From: Straminergon stramineum
Taxonomy: Eukaryota > Streptophyta > Bryopsida > Hypnales > Calliergonaceae
DNA length: 64,000 nt
Direction: 5' to 3'
NCBI GenBank assembly: GCA_963920665.1
Contig: OY987273.1
Location: 2,172,501 to 2,236,500, forward strand
Below are positions 11,991 to 23,579 of the stretch, piece by piece. The translations under genes and the position numbers were made by a program. Each line of letters begins with the position of its first letter. Within the stretch, counting starts at the first letter, position 1. Under the pieces are notes generated by a model. That model ran no database searches. It saw nothing but the letters and a program-made list of their open reading frames with translations, and was not told where the DNA came from.

Positions 11991-13330
11991 CTGCTTGTAT
12001 AACAATAAAAGATAATCAACATTCACGAACTTAGGAAAAGAATTCCATTTGAATTTGAAAGATGCACATTCCTAATTTCTAACATGTATTCAAGGATTAC
12101 AAATGCAATAACAAAGTACAATTGAACCATTAATAAATTCAAAATAGGTAGAAAAATCATATGAATTAGACATGCAAGGGCATGAATCAATATGTTTACA
12201 CAATGACTCCAAGTGAATGGAATCAATCAATGTCTACATCACCCTCTGAGTCGGAACTGAGGTGAATGAAGACAACCTCCTGTCTACCTTGAATCGTGCT
12301 AAGATGACATTGACATGTGTCTTCCCACATTGGCCCATCCACAGTAATGGATACTTGACTCTCTGAGCTATACTCTGTCTCAGAATTCTCAGGAGACATT
12401 ACGATTGTCCTGCATTTGGCAAACTCTAGCATTCTAGCAAGATGTTCACGACGTCTACGCGCATCAGGGTCACTCACCCGACTCATATATGAGACCTCGA
12501 AAGCATCTGCAGCACGGTCAGCAGCATCCATGATATCATTGAAACTTACCACATCTTCCCCATCAGCTTCTTCTTTGGAGTCATTGGAGACCTCCATGGC
12601 TCTGTTTGTTGGTGTGAAAGGCTGAGATGGTCCTACTTCGTGAGCAATTGGGAGAGTTAGAGGTTGAAGAGCGGTTGTGGTTGTACTCCCTCTACGTCCT
12701 CCCTATTTTTCAATCAACACATTTCACACAAATAATGGGTCAAAACATAAATTAGAAAGTCAATCTCAAATCTACCAAAATGAAACCTGAACATCTTCAC
12801 AGAACAAAGTAATGAAATTTTGATTAAAAAATGCCCCAATGGAGTGTTTGTACAAGTACTCATTGGAATTTGAAACATTCATAAACTTCAATATGAACAT
12901 GTCTTTGTGTGAGGAAATCTTAGAAATAAAAACATCAAACATTCTTTTTATTTGAAAGATCTTACAATGTACAATATGCAAAGATGTCAACATGCTGTAA
13001 GATGAAATGACCACTCATATATAGGTTTGAAAGATCTAGCATTCAAAATTTACAAAACAACGCATATAATTCTACTAACATGAAACATCCTAAAATGTAC
13101 ATTTTAGGAAGATCAATATATTTTCTCATATTGAAGAGAAAATCAGGTTCAATAGTAAAATATCTAACGGTCAATATTAAATAACCAAAACAAACGTAAG
13201 AGATCTTTGACATCAATCATTAAGATCTTGGAAATTGGAGAATTAAAATTTAATTATGAAGAATGGCGAATCCCACATGTTTGGGATCACAGGGTCAAGA
13301 TTGTATAACACAGAAAACAAATCCTATATC

Positions 13331-13406
13331 TTGGGGGTCAAGCAGATGCTTGACACTGGACCGTCGGATTCGACACTATAGTGTCAAGCATCTGCTCGAC
13401 CCCCAA
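13331..13406. repeat. Tiny palindromic element, copy B
   Basis: A 76-bp inverted repeat with outer arms TTGGGGGTC / GACCCCCAA and a nearly perfect stem through AGCAGATGCTTGACACT around core GTCGGATTCGAC (13363-13374). It lies in intron 1 of the minus-strand gene. Confidence 0.85.
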
Positions 13407-13570
13407 CATCCATGACATCAATTACACTATGATTTGGGATTTTTTAGTTAGAAAATTGCTACCCTAAATCTTTTTACGTTTGAAAACTGAAGCTAATAAA
13501 ATATATTTGTTTTCACTCTTTTGCATTAAAGAAATAAAAAATGTAAATATCTATCCTATACAACTAGATT

Positions 13571-13646
13571 TGGGGGGTCCAGGAAGGGCTCACAGTTACT
13601 CTGTCGGATCCAACACTAATCCAGTGTTTCTTTACTGGACCCCTAC
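13571..13646. repeat. Tiny palindromic element, copy C
   Basis: Outer arms are TGGGGGGTCCAG / CTGGACCCCTA and the core is GTCGGATCCAAC (13603-13614). The stem is less perfect than in copy B, but ends and core belong to the same family. It lies 165 bp from copy B in the same intron. Confidence 0.75.
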
Positions 13647-13961
13647 TTCTCGTTTGCTAAAATAATCACTCTCTCTTAAACTTAAAAATATCTTTCATTA
13701 CATTTGACTAGGACAAGCAAAATGACCAAATTAATTGAGATAATGAAGTTGTCAAGAATCCTTATTAATTGACGAGGTGAAGTCGGGAACTCATGAAATT
13801 AACTCTTGAAATGTCCAATGAGGAACTTGATTCAAGTCCCCTGATGGGATAAAGTCGAGTATTCAAGTGAAAACAATATTAGTTGGAAGCTAGTTCTAAA
13901 AATGCTTTCAAATCACGAAATGATGCCAAAAACGTTCACAGCACCAAAGTGAGACTAGTTT

Positions 13962-14035
13962 GCGGGGGTCCTCCAGTCCCTGCCAGTGAAGGCGTCGGAT
14001 CCGACAGTGAAGAATGACCAGGCAACTCGACCTAC
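13962..14035. repeat. Tiny palindromic element, copy D (one end decayed)
   Basis: The left end is GCGGGGGTCCTCCAG and the core is a perfect 12-bp palindrome, GTCGGATCCGAC (13994-14005), flanked by CAGTGAAGGC and AGTGAAGA. The right GGACCCCC end is not clearly preserved. It is in intron 1. Confidence 0.6.
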
Positions 14036-14570
14036 GGGATTTGGATTGACAACTTTCCAAAGGAAAAGATCAACAAGTGGTTGTAGTCTCGATTCTCAGA
14101 AATTGACTCAGGTCAGACACGATGAATGCTCCGACCCTCGGTAAATCCTGGCACAATTGGTGCTTAGAGTACTGGACACCAAAACACGATTGCTGGTCCG
14201 AAGAGGAGCACGGCTGCACGGGGTGGGGAGCTTTGAAAAATTTCTAGTAAAAGCTTAAACCAATAGTGAGGAGGATTATCATTTCTCTAAAATCAAAATC
14301 GGTTTAGGATCTGCTGAGCACGAGCAAAGCAGGCATCGAAAGAAGAAACTCATGAAGCCGTTAACGATCCCAACCAACCGGTCGATGAACTCCATTCTCA
14401 TAAACAACTCTCCCAAGTTGCACATTCAGCAACAGTCAACGAACACCGTAAAATCTAACTACAAAGGAAATGCAAACCTACTGTAGAGGAGGAGCTGGAG
14501 TTGTTGTCTCTTGTCGTCGAGCCTCCAAGTTTGCATCATCTCTCACGCGCCGCCTAGTATTCCTTGTCAT

Positions 14571-17007
14571 CCTTGCTTCCTGCTCAACAAGATTTCAGTG
14601 CAATCAACAGGTGGAGTAACCTCAGATCGATTGAAAGACTGAAGAACTCACGAGGCAGACTGGACGGTGGAGAGGATAAGCAAAGCTGGAGACTGCGAGA
14701 ATTTTGCACTGTACTCAACCATGCAGGAACCGCCAATTTGATAATCCAGTTGACCATGCAGGGACTGCCACGCCGCTTGATGTGCCCGATGAAGAATGGT
14801 ACTTGATCCAGTGATCTTACTAATTTTGACAGGATGTGTTGGCGATTGCCCTTTACCGTTGTTACTAATTTCAATTGGATGTGTTGTCAATTGCCCTCCA
14901 TCGGTTTTATTGGTGAAGAATTATTTATTCTAAATCATTAAAATTATTGAAATTTTGATGAAGGACCCATTCAATACGGAAGCTTGCTATACCAATGAAA
15001 TTTGAAGCACTACTATAGCTATGAATGATGACATAGAAAGTCCATTTTTATCAAAAGAAGGTCAGATAGAGTTGTAGACCATTCAATCATTATATACAAG
15101 TGTATTGGAAATTTTACTATTAATTATCTATGTGTTTGATAAATGCAGGGATTTTATTTCCATTTCTTGTAGCCTTGTAGGGATTGTCTAAACAGATAAT
15201 CAGTAATAGGTGAAGGTATTTGCATCCTTGGCAATGAATGAAATTTGCAATCTATGGGTGAAGTTTCATTGATTCATGTAAATGGAGGATTAATCATCCA
15301 AATTGATCAAAACCACCCCAAGATTGGTAGCAAATTAGAGATGTCATCCACTTATAAGCAAGAATATTAAGCCAAATATTCCCTTTTAAAAGATTAATTG
15401 CTTATTAGTAAAAACTGTTTGCTAATCAAACCCCCAGGTAATAATTAGGGGTGATATTACCCGACATATTGCCAAGACCAAACACATTGATCATCGTGTG
15501 CTCTAATCTAAGTTCTAAGACTATTTGAATCCATTAATTACATTCTTCTACAAATTGGTACTATAGAAGAAATTAGGATAGACCTTGTTCTTTAATTGAT
15601 TTCTATATTTTGATTGAAAGGAAAAAAATTTTATTCCAAAAGACTATAGGGTATCTTTCAAGTTTCCATTAATTAATATTGGTCCTTCATTGATAAATAT
15701 TTTCTTTTATTAACTTTGATACTTATGAGAATTTGATTTGATTATTCCTAAGTCAATTCAAATTGGAGGGTAGAATTATTGAATATGGAAAGGTAAAGAA
15801 AGCTTCTCTAAAAGTATACTAGTAATCAGTTAACAAAATAGAAATTAGAGCAACTTAGTCCTTTTTTTGGAATAGTCATTGAAAACATACATTCGATGCT
15901 TGGAAGAATTCTTTCAAAGAATGATTTCACTTTGAAGTCATTTTTTTTAAATCTACAAGAATTTCATATGTAATATGCTCTATGAATTTTTGGCATCAAT
16001 CTTCAAGGGGGCCTTAAAAGGTTTAAGAATTGTGTGCATAAGGAGCTATAAAGTAATCCTTCATGAAAGTCAACTATTGAAATTGATTAATGAAAAACTA
16101 TGTGATTTTCAATTCCCTTAAATACTTTTTTTTATTTTCAATTTCTTCTCTACCAGATAGAGAAATTGTCCTTTATTTTATTTTTGGATTCATAATATTC
16201 TTTATTTTGAGGATTACATTTTCTAAGAATGACTTAGACTTTGTGGTCTTCTGTAACAAATACACCCTCCATTTTCTGGAGGACTTAGGGATAGAATATG
16301 CCTTTCTCTAAATTTGGTTCATTAGCATACAATGAGCATTTCTAGAATCTAAATAGAAGTATACACAGAGAATGCAAGAATTATAAATGAATACAACCAC
16401 AAGGAAATTGTGTACTTGCCAAAGAAGGCTCATGTAAGGGTGTGCTCATATGTTTTAATTCTCCATAAATCTAATGAAACTGAAGAATAAAACATCTTTC
16501 TTAGTCCATGCCTTTGAAATCCTTATCTTTTCTATTCTTAGATGATTTGATTTGAATCCATTCAAGGTAGAAAACTTCTTTTTTTTATATTCCTCAAATA
16601 CCCAAAACATATACAAAATTGTACATTTGTTGGCTACAGAAACAAAGACAAGGCTATATTTATGCTGCCATTGTCCAAACTTTGTGTTTCTTTAAAGACC
16701 TACTTCCAACAATGGCATATTTACTACAGAATGATAGCATACATGAAATAGGATAAGTACAATAGGAAAAGCTCAATTTTTTTAAAGGTGACTTCTACAA
16801 ATTACTCATGTAAAGATTCATTAATTAATGCACGCATGAACTACAAGAGGCTACAGTCATTTAAATATACAGAACGAATTTTACATGAACGATGGAGTAG
16901 AAAATGACATGAAGAGTTGAAGGGTTCTAAAACAAATTTGTTCTTTGCTATCGAATTTTCATCAAATGCAATGATTGTGAAGAAATTGAAGAGGAGGAAT
17001 GATTTTG
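14571..17007. other. AT-rich intergenic sequence, no supported gene
   Basis: Small overlapping open frames at 14564-14890 lie on both strands over the promoter side of the minus-strand gene and are not credible. About 16240-16310 encodes a peptide ending EDLGIEYAFL that recalls Ty3/gypsy integrase, but surrounding frames are too broken to claim an element. The rest is unrecognised. Confidence 0.45.
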
Positions 17008-17312
17008 CTAGGTTCTTACAGAAGCACTGACCTCCTGCGGTCCTTCATCTTGTCCTCCTGTTGTATCCTCTGACATCTCTTGCAATACCTCCAAGTCCTT
17101 CGCTTCAATAGTGTCTTCCCCACTCCCATCTCCAGTGGTAAAGCGAAGTGCTTTGCGAAGGTCGCATGGTGTAGACTGACCTGTTTTCGACATCACTTTC
17201 TTCCCTCGAGTCATTCTAGATCTCTGCAGTTCCTTACGAGATGAGAAATATAAAGACCGACGCCTATTTTTCCTCCTCAACCATGTACTAGGAATGGATG
17301 TGCCCAAGTTCT
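17008..17312 (-). CDS. Unidentified terminal exon, about 101 residues
   Basis: An open frame follows a good acceptor (TTTTTCATGTTTGTAG, exon from 17312) and ends in a stop at 17008. The product begins with a basic region (WLRRKNRRRS, then SRKELQRSRMTRGKK) and ends with an acidic, Gly/Glu/Asp-rich tail. I recognise no domain. A preceding exon should lie between 17340 and about 18000 on the minus strand but was not found with confidence, so this may be a gene fragment. An alternative ATG at 17322-17320 would make it a single-exon 104-residue ORF. Confidence 0.35.
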
Positions 17313-17339
17313 CTACAAACATGAAAAAGATGACTACAT

Positions 17340-18219
17340 GGAATCTAACACTCTAAAATCCGGCGAGTGCTTAGAACTGAAAGTATGCAATGCCTCTACC
17401 TTGCAGAAATGGTTTCTATTTATAAAGTTCAAAGGAATGGTCTAGAAGCATACAATGTCACAATGAAATTTCAGTGATGACAGAGGCTTGTGTTTGTAGT
17501 GACAAAGTGTTACATCAAAGCTAGCTTGGTGCGCCGTAAACAATCATAGTTCAAGGCCAGCAAATCCGTATGAAAATCTGACACATTCTATGAACTCCAA
17601 TGACGTCCAAGGGGTGGCCCCTGTGCATTTATGAATCTTCCCAACAAGGGTGCTCTAAAAGGTGTTAAAGGCAGCTTAGGAAAGGGTTGGCATGGTCATA
17701 ATTTGTAGTAGATGACGGTTAGTGTAAAAAAAGATTAAATGGTTGGAGGGTCAATACTTATTGAATGCGGATGACAGCTACTGACAGTAATTTAGTACTT
17801 GTCGATTGCACTGCATGGTAGTAGCTATTCAATGTACATGGCGGCACATGAGAGTACTATAATAGAAGTGGATGGTGGCAGAGGGCTTGGCAAAAGTAGA
17901 TTTGAAAGATCTATTGGTAAGGAGGACACTAAATGTTGAGCAAACTACTAGTACTATTTTACAGTTTGATATAATTGAGGGTGATCAACCCATTGAGCTC
18001 TTTCAAATTTTGCTCTTCCCCATCAAATGCTAAGGATTACGGGTCTCCATTTCATAACTCTATACATGAGTTCTGGAGATGGCTTGCATTTGAGTGGACG
18101 GTCATGAGGTACCTCTTATGTTTCCCATAGAGGATGGAGGATGTGCTAGAGTCCTTAGTCACCTTCTCCACGTCTGATTTAGATTTGTAGAGTCCTCCAT
18201 CTATGTTGAAGAAGAAAGG
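17340..18219. other. Intergenic sequence upstream of MULE copy 1
   Basis: No gene is recognised. The stretch probably holds the 5' flank of the transposase gene starting at 18220, and possibly an upstream exon of the minus-strand frame at 17008-17312. No terminal inverted repeat was identified by eye. Confidence 0.4.
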
Positions 18220-21200
18220 ATGTCAAAGTCAGGCAAAGTGAAAGAATTTGTTCCTATTATCAAATCTGCAGAAGATGAAGGACATTGTTGGTACCTTTCC
18301 CCCAGGAACTATAGGGCATATGGACTTCCTCTTTCCATGCTAGGTTCTTCCACTCAGATTTTGAATCAGCAGTCAAACAATTCAACAGTAAATATGCCAT
18401 ATATAGGACATGTTGTTTCACGTATTGGAAGTCCTCAAATTCCTTAGGTTCTTTTGAAGCCTTTAGTACTTCATGCTGTAAAGATAGAGAAATTAGATCC
18501 AATTATAGAACTATCTAGTGAATTGGAAGGAGAGTCTCCTGAATTGATTGTCAGAAATTTCGGATGTTCTATTGGAACTACAATCAGTGGAAGGGCTCTA
18601 TTGAACTCTACATTTGAGAGACCATCAAGTAGTCAATTACAATCCTCATTGCCTCGTCCTCTATTGCATCCGTATCCAATCCACAAAGTAAGTATAATAG
18701 ATTGTTTGAAGAGACTAGCCAATATGCATCGATCTCGAAACGAATTGTCTATAATGGATTTTAGCGTCATGAAGTACCACCGTGTTGCTTTTCTTCCGGC
18801 AATATTTGATGGAGATATCATTTTCGAAATACCACCATGCCACTCTACTTCATCTTCATCATCGGCGCGGAGCTTGGAAGGAATGGACAAGCGCTATGAT
18901 GGACACCCGTGGTGTAGGCTCATCACCACAAACATCAACAACTCCGACAACCTCAAGTTTCGTAAGTCCCACTGTGCCAGCCATCTTGCTTGTGTGAACC
19001 CAAACTGTGATTATTTGAATAGAACTTCAAAGAGGAACGAAATAGAGTGGAGTGGCTTCACATCGATTCCTTTTGTAGTTGGAGATGGACCTCCCAAAGA
19101 TAGTACCCTAGTTTGCAAAGTATGTAGGAAACCACCTTCATGTCTTAGCCCTTGCAATGCTAGGATATACTATGCTTTCAGTGACAACCCAGAAATGAGT
19201 AGGGCTGCTATTCACTTTGGAGAGCACAACCACCCGGTGGCGAAGGGCATGTACAGAGAATCTACAGAGGAAATTTGTGGACTCATTGAAGAATAGGTGG
19301 CTAGAACACCATTGGCTACAAACTTAGCAATTGCTCTATCCGCTAGTAAAGAGTTCTTAACGAACTATCTATTTCACAACGGAGATGGAGAGAAGGAGTT
19401 ATTAAAGGGGGAGGAAATGGAGGAGGTTATGGACTGCTTCCAATATCTGAGTAGTCCAAATATACGGAACGTGATCGCCTCTTTCCGCTCAAACAATCGA
19501 GGGGGGATCATTGACAACATTATGACCATGAAGAAGGAGTCGAAATTTGAATTCATACACGATAGTGTCTTCCTTGGCCAAGGAAAGGAGAAGGTTTATA
19601 TCTTCAAAATGCTCACGGAAGGACTTGGAAGCGGAGTGGACCTTGTAAGGCGCATGCAACCCGGAGGTAATCTGTAGAACGCGTGGTTGATGTTTGACCA
19701 CGTGAAGCGCGTGATGGAGTGGACTACAATGGCCTGCCACGTGTATGATGTTGAGTACAAGAAGGTGATGACTATTGCAGTGTGTGATATGCAGTCTGAA
19801 GATACTGAGGTGCAAGTACAATTTTGGAGGAGCTTAAACACTGTCATGGCGCAACAGGGAGTGGCAAATCCAAACTTCAAAGGATTTATGGCAGACAGTG
19901 CTATGGCCAATTAGAATGCGGTCCGGATTGTCTATGGTAGCGGATCTGCCAATGACGAAATGGAGAATCGTGAAAGGACCTGTTTGTTGCATTGGAGTAG
20001 TTCTCTTCATAAACACTCCCAAAAGTACATCAAGGAAGCGCTTCAACAACAACATATTTCTCTATGTAAGCAATACAAAGATTCAAAGAATATGGATCAG
20101 GCCAAGACACGTTATCTAGCAATTCGATCATAGTGGCTATCATCCGGAGCTACAAATGAAGAAGCACTTCATCACTTAGACCATTGGCTAGCATTCTGGC
20201 ATTTTTGATATCGACAGTGGGGAGGCTTCATGGACATGGTGAATAAAGTAATTATTTCTATGCATAAGGGGATTTCAATTTTTGATGGTGTCACACCATA
20301 TAATGCAAAGATAAACTTATGTTGCTAAATATATTTTATTTTTCTTTCCAATGATGTAGAATAAAGAAAGAACTTCATTTTATAATTTGAAATTCTCTGA
20401 GCTATTCTTCATAGGTATCTAGAAGAGGGGGTCTACCAAACAATAAAAGAGCATATGTCGGGTCCGACGAAACTCTTCATGGTGTTTACTAGACCCCCTC
20501 TTTTGGGTGTCTTTAAAGGAACATGCAATTCTTTAGAGTCCTCATGTAAGATGTAAGTACTTCCTTGTACCAAGAAGTTGAAAGAAGATTGTATTGTTGT
20601 ATTTTTATATAGTCATATATGTGTATTTGAAATTGTCTTTGAATATTGTTCATTTTATGATAGGACATGTTCATTTGACCACAAAATAATTGATAATTAC
20701 ATATATCTATGAGGTTTTCAAAGTGAAGTGCTAACTCTTGCCTAAACTTGTGTTCATTTTTAGAAATTGAATTTGGAGGAAATGCTGGACCTGCCATCGT
20801 GTAATTTATCTGAAACAGTCCATAACAAGTGGCTCCAAATGTCCGGAAAAAGAGGAAACAACTTATTTGATGCGACTTGTGACAACAGTATTCGTTCTTG
20901 GATGCAAATTACAAATTATTGAACATACCTCAAAGGTCATGCACATGGCTCTGGTCCATCGAAGAATGAATTGAAGTTGAGGGCTGCCACTCGAAGTAGA
21001 GATCCAAAGAAAATTGCTGAAGCGCTCAACACTTTACCTGGAGCAGAGGGGCTTGGAAATTGATTACCACATTTAGAAGGAGAAGAGATATTTGGAAGTA
21101 CAAAGAGGAAGTTGGATGTACCTATAGGAGATGCTGGAGATTCACATAGACCAAACAAAGTGAATTTCTCTCCACCGTGTGTGCGTACGAGGTCCACAAC

Positions 21201-22149
21201 AATTTCTACGGAGATGTTGGAAGGGAAAGGTAAAGAGGCGGATACAAATATTTGTCCACATGTCACTATTGCATGTGAAAGTGACTATGATACATCGAGG
21301 TGGCACATTGCGAGGATTAGCCACAAATCGAATGCTAAATGTCATGCTCAACAACAGGGGTCAAATATCAAGTGCTCTACCAAAATTGCAAGGGGAAGGA
21401 AAGGTAACCCTGCTCCAACCTATCGAGGTAGAAAAGTAGATTATGGTACTAAGCAAGAAGTGGTGGTTGACTTCTGGTTTTGTTGGGATGACATTGAACG
21501 TTGTGTGAAAGGTTCGAAACGAAAATGGATAATAGATTGGCCAGTTGTGCCGGAGGTTTGGCCTATTCTATCAGGGACACACCTTAGTTGGGAAGAAACT
21601 CTACTCTTGCAACATGCGGGATTTCAACTCCAACAATGCCCTATATTGTCGCCACGTTGACTTTTCAACATGTCAAAGATTTTCAAGACTGCCTTATTTG
21701 ACCAACCACCCCCAAAGAATCTAGATGCATATCCAACAATAAGGAACAACCGAACTATTCGGAGGATTGCAAGTGCACCAACTATAGAGCAACAGAACAA
21801 GTGGGAGAGTGCAAAAAACATTAAAGGGCAAATCCTAGGAGTGACCTTACTCCCCCAATTGGGCCTAGGTGCAATAGTCTCACTAGAGACAGGGGTAGAC
21901 CCTAACAAAAACGTTTATCGAATTACAATTGGCATGTTTCCCACGTGCACATGCCCTGACTTCACAAATATGGTTGTTTCTGCTATTGGAGGTCGACAAC
22001 AATACATGAATTGCAAACACTTGTACTACTTGTATAGGTACTTCTGCAAGATGGATGTCAATGAAGACAAATTCATTCATGCACCTACTTATAGCTTCAA
22101 TGAATTGAAACTCCTAGTTCGAGCTGGAATTATTACAATTCCCGAATAG
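18220..22149 (+). pseudogene. MULE/FAR1-like transposase gene, copy 1 (one intron, nine in-frame stops)
   Basis: The frame is constant from 18220 to 20238 (exon 1). It resumes in phase after an intron (20239-20763, ATG|gtgaat...tttag|AAA) and runs to the stop at 22147-22149. In order, exon 1 carries a WRKY-GCM1/FAR1-like zinc-finger region with C-x-x-C residues and a final GEHNHP, a MULE transposase core with MACHVYD and FKGFMAD, and a CLLHW motif. Exon 2 has a SWIM finger: CTCPDF, then CKHLYYLY. Transposases of this type cut and paste Mutator-like elements. Stops are at 18445, 19294, 19675, 19912, 20131, 20206, 20920, 21061 and 21658. Where copy 2 can be compared, 19912 and 20131 replace Trp codons (TGG to TAG). 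Apart from the stops the frame is intact, so this is a recently silenced copy. A palindromic repeat has inserted in its intron. Confidence 0.85.
20421..20504. repeat. Tiny palindromic element, copy E
   Basis: Inverted repeat with arms AGAGGGGGTCTA / TAGACCCCCTCT and core GTCGGGTCCGAC (20457-20468). It is inside the intron of MULE copy 1 and absent from the shorter intron of MULE copy 2, so it most likely inserted after the two copies separated. Confidence 0.75.
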
Positions 22150-23579
22150 GCATGGATTCTTTTTCAAGAACACTTCATTTGTATTGTATTCATTTCTATA
22201 TGTTATGATTCAAATGATTTAGCGCACTTGGAATTGAAAATGTCTACACATTTCCTAAGTATTAGAATATGTGTCATTCATGAAGTGTTTTGAAGCATGT
22301 TCCCGTAAATGATCATAATTTGTGATCATAACTTACTTTTGGCAATGAATGAAATTCTATTTAATTCCATTCATTCTATATTTTTACTACCTACTTCATT
22401 TTTTTCTGAATTCCTTTGTCCCACTTGTCTTTCTTATTCTTTTTAATCTTTTCTTTTTTTGGATTATGCTTCACATTGTTTTGTATCTTCTTTTCCTTTT
22501 CCTTAACCTCTTTTTTGATATCCCTTGCACTTCTAATTTGAAAGTTTTTCATTTCCTTTTCATTTCTTCTTCCATTCTTTTTTAATGAACTTCCAATTTT
22601 TCTTCCATTTTCTTTTGATTTACTACCCATTTATGTCCTCACTTCCCATTTTATACTTACTCTCATTTTCTATTTCTTTGCTTCCAATTTTTTGGGCACC
22701 CTTTTAATTCATTTGAGTCCTCACTTTCATGGCTTGTTTTTTTCATTTCTTTCTAGAACATGTTCTATCTTTTATAACTCACTGATTTCTATAATTTTCT
22801 ACAAATTCGGGCCACATGTAAACATGTGGCATCAAATTAGATTCTACCTAAGATTAATTCTTACAATTTAAAATTATCCAATGCAACACGCTTACAAATG
22901 AGAGTGAACTTTCTACCACAAGGATTTGTCCTAGCTATGTCACCCTAAACCCGTCAATTGCCAACTCATCCTTCACATGCCCTCTTGTTTTAGCCCATGC
23001 TGAAAATTCTTATGCATATGCGGTACTTAGGAGATACGGTTCTTTGCATGAACTAAAGTCAGTCACAAAATTATAATTCACTATTTCCAAAGTGACATGA
23101 GTTTACTATACATTAAGCGGTTTACAGATTCTCTACTATAGTTAATAAATAAATTCTTCAAACTATGCACAAAATTTTGAAAGTCTGAATGCATAGCTAC
23201 CTAAGACCCTAAACTAGAAAGTGTAAAATCTTATCACAATCCACAGTCATAGGGTACACGGACATAGGTCACTAAATTTACTATAAATAGTAAGGTTTCC
23301 TCAATTTTTTTCTAACAAAAATGCAAAAAAAAAATTTCGACCAAAAATTTCCAAAAAATAGGGTTTGGGGGCTCACCGCTCATAAGCTCCATGCTCGCAA
23401 CTCGCAAGCTCAACGCTCCAAGCTCACACACTAGCATCGTTGAAACATCTGACTGCCAGTTCGTTGGTTGGAAGTTTGGGCACCTACATGTGTTGTGGCT
23501 TCCATGTTTACGAATTCATTTCTTCGGTTATATTATCGATAAAAGTGTAGTTCTCTTTACGCTAGAGTGACACAACAAG
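22150..23579. other. AT-rich intergenic sequence
   Basis: T-rich pyrimidine tracts (about 22380-22620) give spurious open frames on both strands. From about 22860 the composition changes, and 23360-23430 has a run of short repeats of the form GCTC(A/C)(A/C)GCTC. No gene is seen. The end is the 5' flank of the ORF starting at 23580. Confidence 0.45.

Larger units (their letters stand above)
7394..14570 (-). pseudogene. ParB-like / N4-N6 DNA methyltransferase-like fusion gene, 12 exons, two in-frame stops
   Basis: Proposed exons, 5' to 3' on the minus strand, are 14570-~14482 (tentative), 12702-12238, 11990-11314, 11199-11007, 10841-10647, 10557-10342, 10209-~9974, ~9594-8879, 8765-8421, 8323-8044, 7957-7741 and 7655-7394. 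From exon 2 to exon 7, and from exon 9 to the stop, GT/AG borders and intron phases agree at each junction. The exon 1/2 and 7/8 joins are uncertain. The predicted product is about 1,050-1,100 residues: an acidic N-terminus, a ParB/sulfiredoxin-like domain (exon 3), a largely unrecognised middle (exons 4-7), a long Lys/Glu coiled coil (exon 8) and a methyltransferase-like C-terminal half (exons 9-11). Two in-frame stops, TAA at 11664-11666 and TAG at 8577-8579, each one C-to-T change from a Gln codon, argue for a recent pseudogene. The introns rule out bacterial contamination. Its role is unknown. Confidence 0.72.

Noticed and set aside
7394..14570. Bacterial or phage contamination as the source of the ParB-methyltransferase gene
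   Set aside because: The coding parts are separated by introns with GT/AG borders and matching phases, and lie in AT-rich plant repeat DNA.
14564..14890. Overlapping 80-96 codon frames on both strands
   Set aside because: Mutually overlapping frames, no domain, and they sit over the 5' end and presumed promoter of the minus-strand gene.
16090..16500. Ty3/gypsy integrase relic (EDLGIEYAFL)
   Set aside because: Only one short peptide resembles integrase. No neighbouring reverse transcriptase, RNase H or LTR could be traced.
22349..22630. Open frames in T-rich/A-rich tract
   Set aside because: Homopurine/homopyrimidine sequence gives spurious Lys-rich or Phe/Leu-rich peptides.
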